Origin: Zygnema cylindricum
Lineage: Eukaryota > Streptophyta > Zygnematophyceae > Zygnematales > Zygnemataceae
DNA length: 64,000 nucleotides
Direction: 5' to 3'
NCBI GenBank assembly: GCA_037447655.1
Contig: JBBHKE010000516.1
Location: 155,322 to 219,321 of the forward strand
In this document: positions 1-10,775 of the stretch, piece by piece
Layout of the letters: each line of letters opens with the position of its first letter
Position numbering within the stretch: position 1 is the stretch's first letter
Notes under the pieces: model-generated
The model's input: only the letters and a program-made list of their open reading frames with translations
Told to the model about the DNA's origin: nothing
Databases searched by the model: none
Translations under genes and position numbers: made by a program

Positions 1-1116
1 TGCGAAAAGTTGAACGACAGTCGAAATAATAATAATAGTTTAATATAAAGGACGACAATAAAGCCTCTTGAGAAAATTCATCAACAGTTGAAAATCTATC
101 TTAATATTTTATCCGAGACCAATTTCAATACGATTTGGATGTTGTAGTTTATAGCTTTGTGTTAGTGCAACATCTTGAATTATAACGTGGCATTATATGA
201 AAAATAAAAGAATAATGTTTGTAGCCGCCGACACAATTCCAACTAGGGGTTGGAACGTGTCTAATGCCTACTATATGTTACAGTATTGTGATTGGCCAAT
301 ATTGGAGTAAATAGGCGTCGATGTAAAAAATTGGTTAGCGATCCCTAGGAAAATATGGCAATCGTGTCTATTGAACATGAGATGCTAAAGCAAAATGTTT
401 TCTTTTTCTTTTTTAAGTTTGACATATGGTATCTTTGTGCCTCTTTTTAGGTTATATCTGTGGTTTTCTTGTGAATATTAGTTTGTTGTGAAACCGCACA
501 TCTGCATAATATTATTTATTTTTTCCGTCAAACGTGTTAATTTTTTCACATAGGATTTAGCTTCTCTTGGTTGTCCTTTGCTAGTTATCCATGCTTGACG
601 ATGGTTCAGAAAAACAATTGACTTAAAAGCCATCGAGTGCAATTGGATTTTGCAACAAGTACGTACACTTCGATGAAAAGTAACAAGAGAATGGGTTTTT
701 ACAAAAATTTGCTGAAAACCTTTAACATCTTCCTACAAATCTCTCTCAAATTTCTCTACCATGCCAGCATGAAAGATCGTCAAACAAAGGTGTAAAATTA
801 GACTGGTACAAGTAGAATGCCTGAAACACACCTATGAGAATGTTTTTTCCTAGTCTGGCACAGATGCGGCTGAGACTTTGGCACACCCAGACGATTTATG
901 GGGAAATCTCCCCAAGCTTAAGTTGAAAAAAGTGTTGGAAAATATACCTGGACCTTTTTCCATCGTCGCCCAAAAGGTTTGAGTTGGGGCAAATGATACC
1001 TTTAAAACATGTAGAAATACCGGAAATTTCATGTGTATAGGTCAAGGAAACAAACATAATTAACATGGCTACTTTCTTGGATTAGGACTGGATAAAATAG
1101 AAAGACTCCCTAAATT
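1..1116. other. No gene recognised
   Basis: AT-rich sequence with only short open frames full of low-complexity residues. No splice-linked coding, RNA gene or repeat structure is seen. Confidence 0.5.
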
Positions 1117-1740
1117 GACGGTTACGTAGCGATGCGTACACGTGGCGAACTAATAAAGAGGCCTTCGTCGGCCTAAACTCTACGGCTCATAAACAGTACC
1201 TGGCCGCGGTTTGGACTTCCCTAGTCAAGAAGACCCGGCAGCGTATGTATGCATGTTACAGATATGCAGCGACGCGTATCTACGGGGGACAAATCCAACT
1301 GCCATCGTTTGTTCTGGTCGTACATCGTTTTGTACAACATGATTACAAGACCGGGGATTGGAATCGGCTCCCGCAATACGAAGATCCGGCAATGAAGTCA
1401 CTGACGGGTACGTAGCGAAGCGTACACGTGGAGTTCACATCCTACGGCCTTCGTCATTATTCACCGTACACCATATTGTACGGCAGGGCCGCGGTTTGGA
1501 TTTCAGCTTCGCAAGTTTCGAAGAAGATGACTTCCCGGCAATGTATGTAGAATGTCCGTACAGATATGTGATCATGCGTATTCATAGGGGATAAATCTGA
1601 CGGTTGTCGTCGGTCTTGTTCATACATCTATCTGTACGGCATGGCGGTGGATTTGATTCGGTAATGTGTGCAAGTATACATGTACGAACATGTGACGATG
1701 CGTACCCTAGGGGACTAGTCGTACGGCTTCCGTCTCGATA
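1117..1740. repeat. Tandem repeat, unit about 286 bp, about 2.4 copies
   Basis: The phrase GACGGTTACGTAGCGATGCG at 1117 recurs as GACGGGTACGTAGCGAAGCG at 1403, followed in both by a GGCCGCGGTTTGGA block and a GATATG..GCGTAT block. A third, partial copy from about 1643 keeps only the later blocks. The copies are clearly diverged. Short open frames here run through the repeat and are not taken as genes. Confidence 0.75.
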
Positions 1741-2109
1741 GGCGGGTATGGACGGCCAGGATTACGAACGACTCATAGGATTCTTTTGAAATTGTAAATA
1801 AAAAGATACAGTACGCACGAAATGAATTAATAAAAAATGAACATTTCAAGATTTCGACCAATCCAGGTAAAATATTTTATTGAAACTCACGTAAAGGACA
1901 AAGAAAAGAACAAATCTAATCCACTCAAATGCTCCAATTGTTTGTTTTTTTTTTTTTACTTCTACTTAATACCCATATTGATCCCTTTTGCCTCCCAACC
2001 ACTCTATGTGTATGTACAAAAAAGGAGAAAAACGTAAAAAAAACGTAAAAAAAAACGAAAGAAACAAAAAATCAGCGATCTAAGTCACATTGTCATTGAG
2101 GTTGAAAAA
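1741..2109. other. No gene recognised
   Basis: AT-rich DNA with A- and T-runs leading into the polypurine tract. Confidence 0.5.
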
Positions 2110-3215
2110 AATCTGAAAAAAAAAAAAAAAAAAAAAGAGAAACAAAAATTGTCAATATTGGGTAATACGAGATGAGGAAGGATGGAAAAGAGGGGAAGGG
2201 GGGACAATGGCGGGGGGTGGTAAGAGGAAGAGGGAAGGGGGGGCTGAGGGGAGGGGAAGCGGGGACAAAGTATAGGGGTGGAGGGAGATAGAAGGGGAAG
2301 CGGGGACAAAGTATAGGGGTGGAGGGAGATAGAAGGGGAAGCGGGGACAAAGTATAGGGGTGGAGGGAGATGGAAGAGAGGAGTAGAAGGTCGACCGAGA
2401 AGGAGGAAAAGGGGAGAGGGAAAAGGAAATTAAAAGTGGAGAGGGGACGGACATGGGAAGGGTGGGGAAGAGAGGGGAAGGGAGAAGGGAAGAGGGAGAG
2501 TGGGGAAAGAGAGGGATAGAGAAAAGGAGGAGGAAGTGAGGGAAGAAAAGCAAAAAGTGAATGGGAAAGAGGGACAGGAGAAGGGAAGGAAAGAGGGGGA
2601 GAGAGAAGGGATATGGAGAGAGTACAGACGGCTGGGAGAGAGGAAGATGGAGAGGGAGAGACAGAGGAAGAGAGGATGAGAGGGTCAGGGGGAAAGGAGG
2701 GACGGGAGGGGAAGGGGGGGAGGCATGGAAGGGGAAAAGGGGAGCAAGGGGAAAAAGGGGGGGAAGGTGGTGAAGGAGAAAAAAGGGGGAAAGGGGGGAA
2801 AGGAGGGGAAAGGGTGGAGAAGGGGGGGAAGGGGAGAAAGGGGGAAGGAGAAGGGCAAGGTGAGGGGGAAGAGAGATGAGGGAGGGGAGGGGGCGGGTTG
2901 GGGGGAAGGGGGGACGTTGGGAAGGGAGGACGAGCGGCAGGGGGGAAGGGGGGAAGGAAGGAAGGAAGAAGGGAGGAAGGGGGGAATGGGTGAAGGTGGG
3001 GGAAAGGAGGGGGTAAGGGGGTAAAGGGGGAAGGGGGGAAGGGGGGAAAGGGGGAAGGGGGAATAGGAAATGGGTCGAGCAGAAGGCTGAAGTAGTGTTA
3101 GACAAAAGTGGAGAGGAAGGAGTAGGATAGGGAGGAGGAGAGGGAGAAGGTGGAGAGGAGGGGAGGAGGAGTAGGAAGAAGGCGGAGGAGAGGAAGGGGG
3201 AAGAGAGGGAGAAGT
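2110..3215. repeat. About 1.1-kb polypurine (G+A) tract
   Basis: The plus strand is almost entirely G and A for about 1.1 kb, starting with an A-run near 2118-2136. A 41-bp unit containing GAAGCGGGGACAAAGTATAG is repeated three times in a row at about 2257-2380, and short GGGGAAA-type motifs fill the rest. Long open frames on both strands (Pro/Ser/Leu-rich on minus, Gly/Lys/Arg/Glu-rich on plus) are by-products of this composition. Such tracts can form triplex DNA. Whether it is an intronic pyrimidine tract of a minus-strand transcript cannot be told. Confidence 0.85.
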
Positions 3216-3949
3216 TCTTCTTACTCACGTCATGTTCTCCTCGTATTGTTTTTCTTTTTTGGATTCGCTTTGTTCTTCTTGACTCGTCTCCAAACATTTA
3301 TGTTTACCCAATTTTATTTCCAATTTTTTTGTCACATTTTTCTCCTTTCTTGATTCTTCAAATTTTGAATGCACGAATTCGGATATTTTAATCGTATCTT
3401 GAGGAAAAATGTCGTTAACAGTTTGCTGTTGCTGTTTTTTACCGTAGCTAAAATTCCCACCGATGAAAGAAAAAAGATAAACATTAAAATCAAAAATTAA
3501 TTGATTCATAGTTTCAAAGAGTTAAAAAAATTGAAAATAAGACTTTTAAGATTGTAAGAAGACAATTACCGATAATGGGAAACAACTCCCTCAAAAAAAC
3601 TCGAAAATCCTTTTTTGACCCCAAAGTTTTTCGAAGATCTTTGAAATATTCTATCCAGAAAAGTAATATATGCGAATACCTCATAATTTATTTATCTTTA
3701 CCTTTAAAATTTGCAGTACAGTTTAAAATTTTCTAAAACATAAAAATCAAGATCCAAAATACATAACAAAATGATCACATAAAAAAAAATATCGTAAATT
3801 ATATTTGAATTAACAAACTCATTATATTTGGAACTCCCCAGTTCTTCAAATTTTACAAAATCCCATTTAACTTCAACAACATTTTCTAATTCTAATGACA
3901 AAATTATAAAATCCCCAAAACTACGCAAACAAATAAACCAAAAACAGAA
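3216..3949. other. No gene recognised
   Basis: AT-rich DNA with short T-rich frames. No exon-like stretch is seen. Confidence 0.45.
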
Positions 3950-4215
3950 AAAGATATGAATAAAACTCAAAGCAAAATAAAATAAAAAAAGGCGCACAAA
4001 GTGAGAGAAAAAGAGAAGAGAAGGGGCGGTAGAGAAAAGACGTGAGAAAGGTAGAGTGAGAAGAGAGGGTGAAAGAGAGGAGAAGGGGAGGTACAGAAAA
4101 GACTCTAGAGAGGTAGAGAGAGAAGACAGCGAGAAAGAGAAGAGAAGGGGAGGTGGAGAAAAGACGCGAGAGAGAGAGTGTAAAAAGAAATTGAAACAGA
4201 AGGGAAGGAAAGGTA
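3950..4215. repeat. GA-rich low-complexity tract
   Basis: The plus strand is rich in GAGAGG/AAAGAGAAG motifs. A roughly 60-bp phrase (agaagagaaggggaggtrgagaaaagac) recurs about three times, at 4013, 4077 and 4137. Confidence 0.7.
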
Positions 4216-4999
4216 AAAAAATTGTAAGAATAATTATCATGTTACTTTTTTTGGCCTTGATTACTTCCCATTTGACCACTTCCTCCGTAGATTTCCTCAT
4301 TTTCCGGAGATCTTAAAAATTCAAAATCACTAAAATCGGAAACATTTCCGGCGTGATCACCGAAACTGTCGTGCATAGAACGCTGTTCTTCCATTTCTCT
4401 GCCCCCTCCCTTCCCCCCCTGCTTTTTTATATTAATTTTCTAGTAATATTGTTAATATTGGTAATATTATAATATTCTTATTATTCTTTTAAATATTATT
4501 ATATATATTTTTAATTATTTGATTATGTTTTATTGTTATTTTTCCTAATGTTGTGATTTTTTATATTTTTTAATGTGCTTAGTAAGTGGATTTATTTTTT
4601 CTTCCTCTCCCTCCCTCCCCCACCTTGTTTTCTATTTTAATATGTGTATTAATTTTCACTGTTTTTTTGACAGAAATCTGAATTTTAGGAAGTCTTGTGT
4701 CTTGATTTTATCATTTTCCTGAAAAAAAGAGAGGATAGGGATGGACGAAGATTTATGTGAAAATAAATGAGAGAGTGGGGAGAGAGAGAGAGAGAGAGAG
4801 AGATTTGAAAAGGAGAAGGGTTTGATCTTTTTCCATGCAGAAGCAAAAGGCGGTCTGTCGGTCATGGCGCACGATCTGCACGTGTAAAGATGAGTGCTCA
4901 GTGGTCGATGCTTTGGTGCAATTTCATTTCGTTCACGCGTGCGACCACTTTAAAGATATTTCTCGTCACGCGTATCGCATCGTATCGGACAGTAAGCGA
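4216..4999. other. No gene recognised; contains a (GA)n microsatellite at 4780-4802
   Basis: AT-rich DNA followed by a GA dinucleotide run. No coding signal is seen. Confidence 0.5.
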
Positions 5000-5000
5000 A

Positions 5001-5226
5001 CACCGTGAATCGCTATTAAGGTTGATGTTTTTCTCGCCGCTTAAAACATTTTTTATCCGTACACATATGGTGGTTTGTGGATCTGACGGTTGCGATTGAA
5101 AGTTAAAATTATCAGCTTCCGATTGGTTGTCTGAAACTGAAAATAGGACTAGTGTGTACGGAGAAAAGATGTTTTAACTTTTAATTGACGAAAAAGATAT
5201 CAACACTAATAGCGATACACTGTGTA
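5001..5226. mobile_element. TACACC-family MITE, subfamily 1
   Basis: It begins CACCGTGAATCGCTATTA and ends with the inverted counterpart TAATAGCGATACACTGTGTA. The inner arms (CCGTACACATATG.. and ..TAGTGTGTACGG) also pair, so nearly the whole element folds on itself. It has no coding capacity. It matches the copies at 13570, 15336, 22816, 27727 and 57336. Confidence 0.8.
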
Positions 5227-6609
5227 GCGTCGCAACAGTGAGTCTTGACGAATCGTAACGGATTTTATTCGTTTCGAATCGGCTGGCTATGCACATCGGC
5301 CGATGCAGCGGACGGCCGATGCGATGACAATGACGTGGCAGATGACGTCACATGCAACAATCTGCTTTATCAACCTCTTGACCTCTTCCTATAATTTAAT
5401 ATATAAGGATCTTTTAGGGACGATGAAATTCTAATTTCTAACAGCCGCAGATCCTTTTTGCCACTCTAAATAATACATAATCAAAAGCAAGGGCAAATTC
5501 CTGTTTTCGTGTTCGAAGTTTTCAGTATTGTTTTGCTAAAAGGTCAATTTCGTGAAAAATCCAAATTATTTGAATACGCACTCAGAAAAAAGTACAAAGT
5601 CAGAATCGACAAAAACAAAAGGGTTTGCACACGGTTCAGTTTTCCAAAAGATTCGGTTGTGACGCTACACCATTGCCATGCGTTGATTTTTTTTTGTTTC
5701 GCCAATTAACATTTTTTGGGTGTGAACGGATGTCAGATGGTTAATCCGACGGCTCTCCTATTGGCACTCTCCGATTGAGAGCTCCAATCGAAAATCGGAC
5801 ATGTGTGCACGGAATAACAAGTGTTTTGAGTGCGTATTTGGAGTTAGAACAAAATGTCGGTTTGGTCCCAACCTGTTTGACGTTATGGTAAACGACAAAT
5901 CTTGGGACGGGGAAAAAAGTTGAGATTTCACAAACAAACACAAAAAAAGGACGAAGACAAGACAAGAAAATAAAAGACCACAGCTCTAACAAAATTCCAT
6001 TGCCCGACAGTACAGCTATGCATGTACACGTGGATGTTTCTTACTTGTTTGTCGACTGTTCGAGGTTACTTTTTTAAGCACCTATAAGCACACAAAATCC
6101 TTTTTAATAACTATTTTTTAACCCTAAAAGCATACAAAACGTATAGTAAAAAACTTTTTAAACGAGTGGTGAGAATTCAGGGTTGAAAACTTGAAATGCA
6201 CATCAATTGAGTAGAAGTAAATAACCAAATTAAAGTGATATGTGTAAAATTAGGCTGCTAGGGGTAAACGGGTATAAAACTGACGAGTGATTGCAGTCCG
6301 TTGATCATTAAATATCGTACGGACTACCTGAACCATGATCGGTTGCAGAATTGTATTCTGACAACAGTAATAAATAATTTTTCGTACGGTAAAACCCCAT
6401 GGAGTTTAATCGGAAAAACGCGCAGAAAATATTTCAAAATGCAAAAAAAATCCACGGACGAGGCATCATCTAATTTTCGACGTTCTTCTTTCCAATCGTG
6501 TTTGGACACGCTATGCCGTACAAAATTAAAAGCAGGCATTTTGTACGGCCATTTTATAAATATAGAATATGCGCATTTAATAGACCGTTCTTTAAACATC
6601 CCGAAACCT
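5227..6609. other. No gene recognised; one diverged MITE-like piece near 5740-5835
   Basis: AT-rich DNA. Around 5740-5835 a piece with GAAAATCGGACATGTGTGCACGG resembles the central hairpin of the subfamily-1 MITEs. Short frames at 5509-5709 and 6301-6615 show no recognisable domain. Confidence 0.4.
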
Positions 6610-6716
6610 TGGTAATATTGTCCTTTGTAATCTTGTCTTTTGTTATCTTGTCCTTTGTTATCTTGTCCCTTGTTTTCTTGTCCTTTGTTATCTTGACCTT
6701 TGTTATCTTGTCCTTG
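6610..6716. repeat. Short tandem repeat, 15-bp unit
   Basis: About seven imperfect copies of TTGTTATCTTGTCCT in a row. Being a multiple of three, it produces repeated pentapeptides in frames on both strands; these are not regarded as genes. Confidence 0.85.
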
Positions 6717-6967
6717 GAGACTTGGTTCATATCAGATCTGCAAATAAAAGACGGTTTGACCGTACATATATTTGTTGCAAATCTCTTGGGGCTTAAATTG
6801 AACATGGACAGTGTGTCGCCATTAGATGTTACGTGACGTCGAGTGGTGTCCTTTTTTTTTGGAAGTTCTCCAATCTGTGCACGTAATGTCACGTATATGC
6901 TGACGCTCCGCTATGCGTTCCAAGTACCGTGTCCTATTGTGGTGGGGCTTTTCGTGAAAGAAATTTT

Positions 6968-7648
6968 AGGGTAACATTCCATTAGACGAAAATTGGGGTT
7001 CGTTACTGGATGCCTACGTTTTCATACATCGCTGTACAGAACCGTACTACCAAAATTTTTTGTCAGACGAAACATCGTTACTGGAAAGCTGTCGGGATGC
7101 TCCAATGATGTAAGCGTAATTTCTGACCGTTGGATATTTCACTTTTTGAGATCCGCGAAGCAATCGCGTACAGCATCCAGTGAAGATACTGTCCTCGCGA
7201 GGAGAGTTGCTTCACAAATTGGTACACGTAAAAAAGCAAATAAATATCTACTTCGAACAGGCGATCACAAGCCTACACGTCGTACAGGCCATGTGCCGCC
7301 TGCCACGCTGGATGAAAGTATCCTCGCACGCTCCATCTGACATCCACCGACCTTCAAAGTTTGCGGCGTCTTTTAGCCATTCCGTTTCGAAATTTCGATT
7401 TCCATTTTCAAAACTAAAATCTGGCCGTATACTTTTTGTACAATTCATTAACTAACTCCGGTGGTACAGATATTATCGTTCAGATAGTATTACATAATAT
7501 TCTAAGATTTTCAATATGTGAACACTAACGACGTGGCACCAATCATACTTTCGAAAGGTTGCTAACTGGCCCACAATGGAGAGGACTGCCAGTAAACCCT
7601 GTCATGAGACGTTTCCGTACGTTTACTGGGACCGCCTAATGGAATGTT
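6968..7648. mobile_element. AGGGTA-TIR DNA element (family 3), copy a
   Basis: The left end AGGGTAACATTCCATTAG is matched by an inverted right end ending CCTAATGGAATGTT. The interior (..TCGTTACTGGAAAGCTGTCGG.., ..CATGTGCCGCCTGCCACGCTGG..) is shared with copies at 23453-24170 and 25155-25853. It encodes no transposase and so looks non-autonomous. Its right end runs directly into another left-end fragment (AGGGTGAAGTTCCATTAGG) at 7649. Confidence 0.75.
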
Positions 7649-7735
7649 AGGGTGAAGTTCCATTAGGACATTCTGTAACTGTACGGCCAACATTACAGAA
7701 TGCTACAATTTGAACGAAGTTCCATTGCGCAGAGT
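7649..7735. mobile_element. Fragment of a second family-3 element
   Basis: The left end AGGGTGAAGTTCCATTAGG abuts copy a, and another TTCCATT motif lies near 7720. The element is decayed. Confidence 0.45.
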
Positions 7736-7963
7736 CTGTAATCCACGTGTTAGCAGAATTGTGGTGCCTGCGTCGCTGAATTTGATTTTAAAATCGTCAA
7801 AGATTTTCACACTGACCAAAAATTCTTCATTTGCTTACCGTATGCGTGCATACTCATGTACGTGCGTACCATATCATCGATCAACACAACTTTGTCACTC
7901 TTTACATACGCTTGTCAGTAGGTCTTTGGGTGTCGGTTGGTTTCTGTCATAATTATTTGCGAT

Positions 7964-8050
7964 GATATTCAATATATCGAATATCGACGAGCAAAGTCCC
8001 TATATCGTATAGCGACCAAAATAAACCCTCGCGATATATAGCAAAGTGTT
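7964..8050. repeat. ATATCG-rich palindromic repeat
   Basis: The motifs GATATTCAATATATCGAATA, then GCGACCAAAATAAA and CGCGATATA, recur in the same order at 14066-14160 and in part at 14225-14330. It is probably another short inverted-repeat element family. Confidence 0.6.
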
Positions 8051-8086
8051 TAAAGATACTTAGATACAGCCGAAATCGATAAACCG

Positions 8087-8703
8087 TGTTAAATCAGGAT
8101 CGATTAACAAATCACAAAAGTATAATAACTCACAGTCTCATAGAAAACACAGAGCTCAGCAAAACACAAGTATATTTCACTAAAGTTTTTCTCACTTCCA
8201 AAATATGTCCTCACTCACTCACTTACTCACTCAATCACTCAGATTGCTAACTCTAATCACTGTCATTGATAATATAAGGCTGCCATAAGTCGTTCCCTAA
8301 ATACCTTCCAAGGCACCAACAACTAGCTGCCACGAAAGCCCACTAAGAATCTGTCCAATACACGTCGTAGTCCACATGCGAATGTGTGCCGTACAAAACA
8401 CATTGGCGCGCGGAGCACTTCACACCACTCCTAACAAGACACAAAGAACAGGAACTTCACGGTGTACAACAAACTAGCAGTGAACACAAAGTAGCCGCAC
8501 TAAAATATTGCACTACCGTACAAGACCAAATGACACTGACGAAATTATAATGCCGCAAATAAACTGAAACATAATCATTCAAACGTAACCAAACGTAAAC
8601 CGAAACATAACTTAAACTAAACCAAGCAAAACGTGACTAAAATACAACGCGAACAAAATTAACATATATCGACCAAACCTACCGATTCTCCCAATATTCC
8701 AAC
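8087..8703 (-). mobile_element. Probable LTR of a copia-type retrotransposon
   Basis: On the minus strand a purine tract (AAGAGGGGGAT) is followed at 8703 by TGTTGGAATATTGGGAGAAT, a typical copia LTR start, and about 617 bp later by TTTAACA, a plausible CA end. The interior contains TTATATTATC-type AT motifs. No second copy of this LTR is in the window and its internal region is not identified, so it may be a solo LTR or the end of a deleted element. The 3' boundary is a guess. Confidence 0.45.
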
Positions 8704-9037
8704 AATCCCCCTCTTATTGGGAAATGCGGGATTGCACACCACTAATGAATATCACCCCCTCTCAAACGTAACATCGCACAAAATAATTTCGTTCATCCAA
8801 AGTAAACCGCATCCTTTTTTTGGTACAGACAAATTGTACCGCACTCAAATTTCATTATTTTTCTTCCCTTTCAGTCCTCACAGACACCTTTCTATATCAA
8901 CTCCGATGTTCAGCTACCTCTTTCAGTCGTAGAAAATTCTTCCTCATGTTTTATTTCTTTCTAAGTTCAAATCGTTTCAACATTAAACAGCAAGCCTCCC
9001 CCCCTTAATTTGCCGCTTGCCAAGGCGTACATGAGAT
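8704..9037. other. No gene recognised between the LTR-like sequence and gag
   Basis: On the minus strand this contains a G-rich purine run just after the gag stop (near 9000-9010). No reverse transcriptase or integrase coding is seen. Confidence 0.4.
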
Positions 9038-10189
9038 TTAGAAAATCTCAACATTTCCTTCTTCTTCCTCTGGACCTGCAAATTGAACATGTCTTCCTCC
9101 ACGCCCTGTACCGCGGCCAAATCCGCCACCACGGCCGCCACGTCATCCTCGTTCTGTATACTCTCCCCCTCGATCGAAACATTGAGCGCTCACATGTCCC
9201 CAACGTTGACAAATGAAGGACTGTTTTTGTAGGTCTGGACATTCGAATGCGAAATGTCCGTATCTGTGACATTTAAAGCATACTGCATTCTGATCAGATT
9301 GTCCGTTGTAATCTCCAAAATTATGTGCTCCTCCTCGGCCCCCTCTTCCACTGCCACCTCTACCTCTCGGTGAACTACCGCCTCCTCTACCATTGACCGC
9401 ATTCACAGTTGGACTCTCATTTGTGGCACTATTGAGAGTGACGGGTATACCATTTCCATCGGATATATTTTCTCCCCTACTCGTTCCTTCCCACGTCTTA
9501 TCCACTCTCTTTAAATAACTGACGGCAAATTCGTATGCTGCCCTCCTCTTCGACTGAATAATCTCTTTTGGTGTACGGAGGTAATCTGGAAGCCCCTTCA
9601 AAAATATCGGTAATTTATAATCCTCTGTGATCATTTGTCCGAGACTAGTTAATTGTTCCACCATAATATTCAACTGCTTAACTGCATCATCATTTGACTC
9701 ATTTTCTCTAAATTTGAACTTTATGAATTCCTCGAATACGAATTGCCACTTATCTACTACCCCTTTCTCAAACTGATTTTCTATTCCCACCCAATATTCA
9801 TGAGCACTGCCATAAGCAAGGAAGTGATCCAAAACTGATGCATGTCAACTTTGCATCAATCCATTCGTTGCATAGATGTCTTTTATCTTCCATAACTGCT
9901 TCCCTTCAAGATCTTTCGGTTCTCTCTCATCTCCATTAACTATTGGCCACAATTTTTTTAACATTAGCTCTCTTTCGATATACTTCTTCCACACTGCGTA
10001 ATTAGATCCATTGAAAAGAACGACTTTGACGGCCATGCGAAACTTTGCCTCCTCACTCCCGACATCCATCTTTTCCTCTTTATCACTTTTCACCTTCCCC
10101 TTAAGCAATTTCTCTTTTCTCCTCTTTTCGGCTTCTCCTCCCGAATCACTACCACTATCATCTGGTTCCGGATTATCAATACCTTGCAT
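9038..10189 (-). pseudogene. Copia-type gag remnant (broken)
   Basis: Retrotransposon Gag protein, which would form the particle that packages element RNA. The minus-strand reading starts at the Met at 10189 with an acidic/Lys-rich N-terminus. Then come a Gag N-terminal motif (FNGSNYAVWKKYIE) and a UBN2-like helical core (LPDYLRTPKE nearby). Next are an RGG-rich stretch, a CCHC zinc knuckle (CFKCHRYGHFAFEC), a second damaged knuckle (CQRWGHVSAQC) and a Gly/Arg tail ending near 9038. The frame is broken near 9840 by a stop or frameshift and again in the tail. An LTR lies directly upstream (10288-10724), but no protease, integrase or RT follows, so this copy is a gag-only fragment. The pol sequence at 10776-12460 lies on the other side of that LTR. 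Confidence 0.85.
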
Positions 10190-10287
10190 GTTGCCCTTTT
10201 GACGGGCAGCTAAGAGTTGCTCATCAAAGGTAGCACAAGGCCGTCAAAAAGCATATTGGAGGTGGATTGACGAAAAGGCCATGAAAT

Positions 10288-10724
10288 TGTACACAAGAGA
10301 AAAATCAATGCATTGGAGAGAGAAATTGATTTGTATTTGGGATGATTTCATTAAGTGAGCAGAGTCACTTATATACAAAAATATACAGTGCTAATTACTT
10401 TGGAGTCTAAACGTTCTACGCTGCGCTGTAACAAAAGGATCCTAGTCTAGATTCTAATAAATGTATAAAAGACAAAGGAAAGACTGGAGCGACGGTCAAA
10501 GAACTGGACCGACGGTCAAAGGACTTTGTACGTAGAAAAGACTAGACCAACGTATGTAATGAAAAATACAAAAGACAGGACCGACGTATAAAAGTACGGA
10601 CAGGACCAAAAGTAAGTCTTCCGGATAAGACGTAAGAAATGAAAAGTACGACCAAGACCACCGACACATATAATCAAAAGGTACAAATGTGCCAAAAGGT
10701 AAACGGCTAAATTTCCCTTATCAA
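10288..10724 (-). mobile_element. LTR shared between pol (upstream) and gag (downstream)
   Basis: On the minus strand the polypurine tract GAGGGGGG (10725-10732) directly precedes TTGATAAGGGAAATTTAGCC, and about 436 bp later the sequence reads TCTCTTGTGTACA just before the gag leader. A TATATAAG motif at 10375-10368 fits the LTR promoter. The PPT side faces the end of pol and the other side faces gag, as for a 3' LTR of one element serving as 5' LTR of the next. No clear primer-binding site is seen after its 3' end, so that boundary is approximate. Confidence 0.65.
10368..10375 (-). promoter_or_regulatory. TATA box of the LTR
   Basis: TATATAAG in a CT/AT-rich context, about 80 bp before the putative LTR end and about 180 bp before the gag Met. 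This is the expected place for an LTR pol II promoter. Confidence 0.5.
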
Positions 10725-10775
10725 CCCCCCTCAAGCGAAAACTAGAAAATAGATTGATATGAAAACAAAGGAAAT

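Noticed and set aside
2152-3297. A 381-codon minus-strand frame and several plus-strand Gly/Lys/Glu-rich frames
   Set aside because: They are produced by the polypurine tract; no start context, domain or exon structure supports them.
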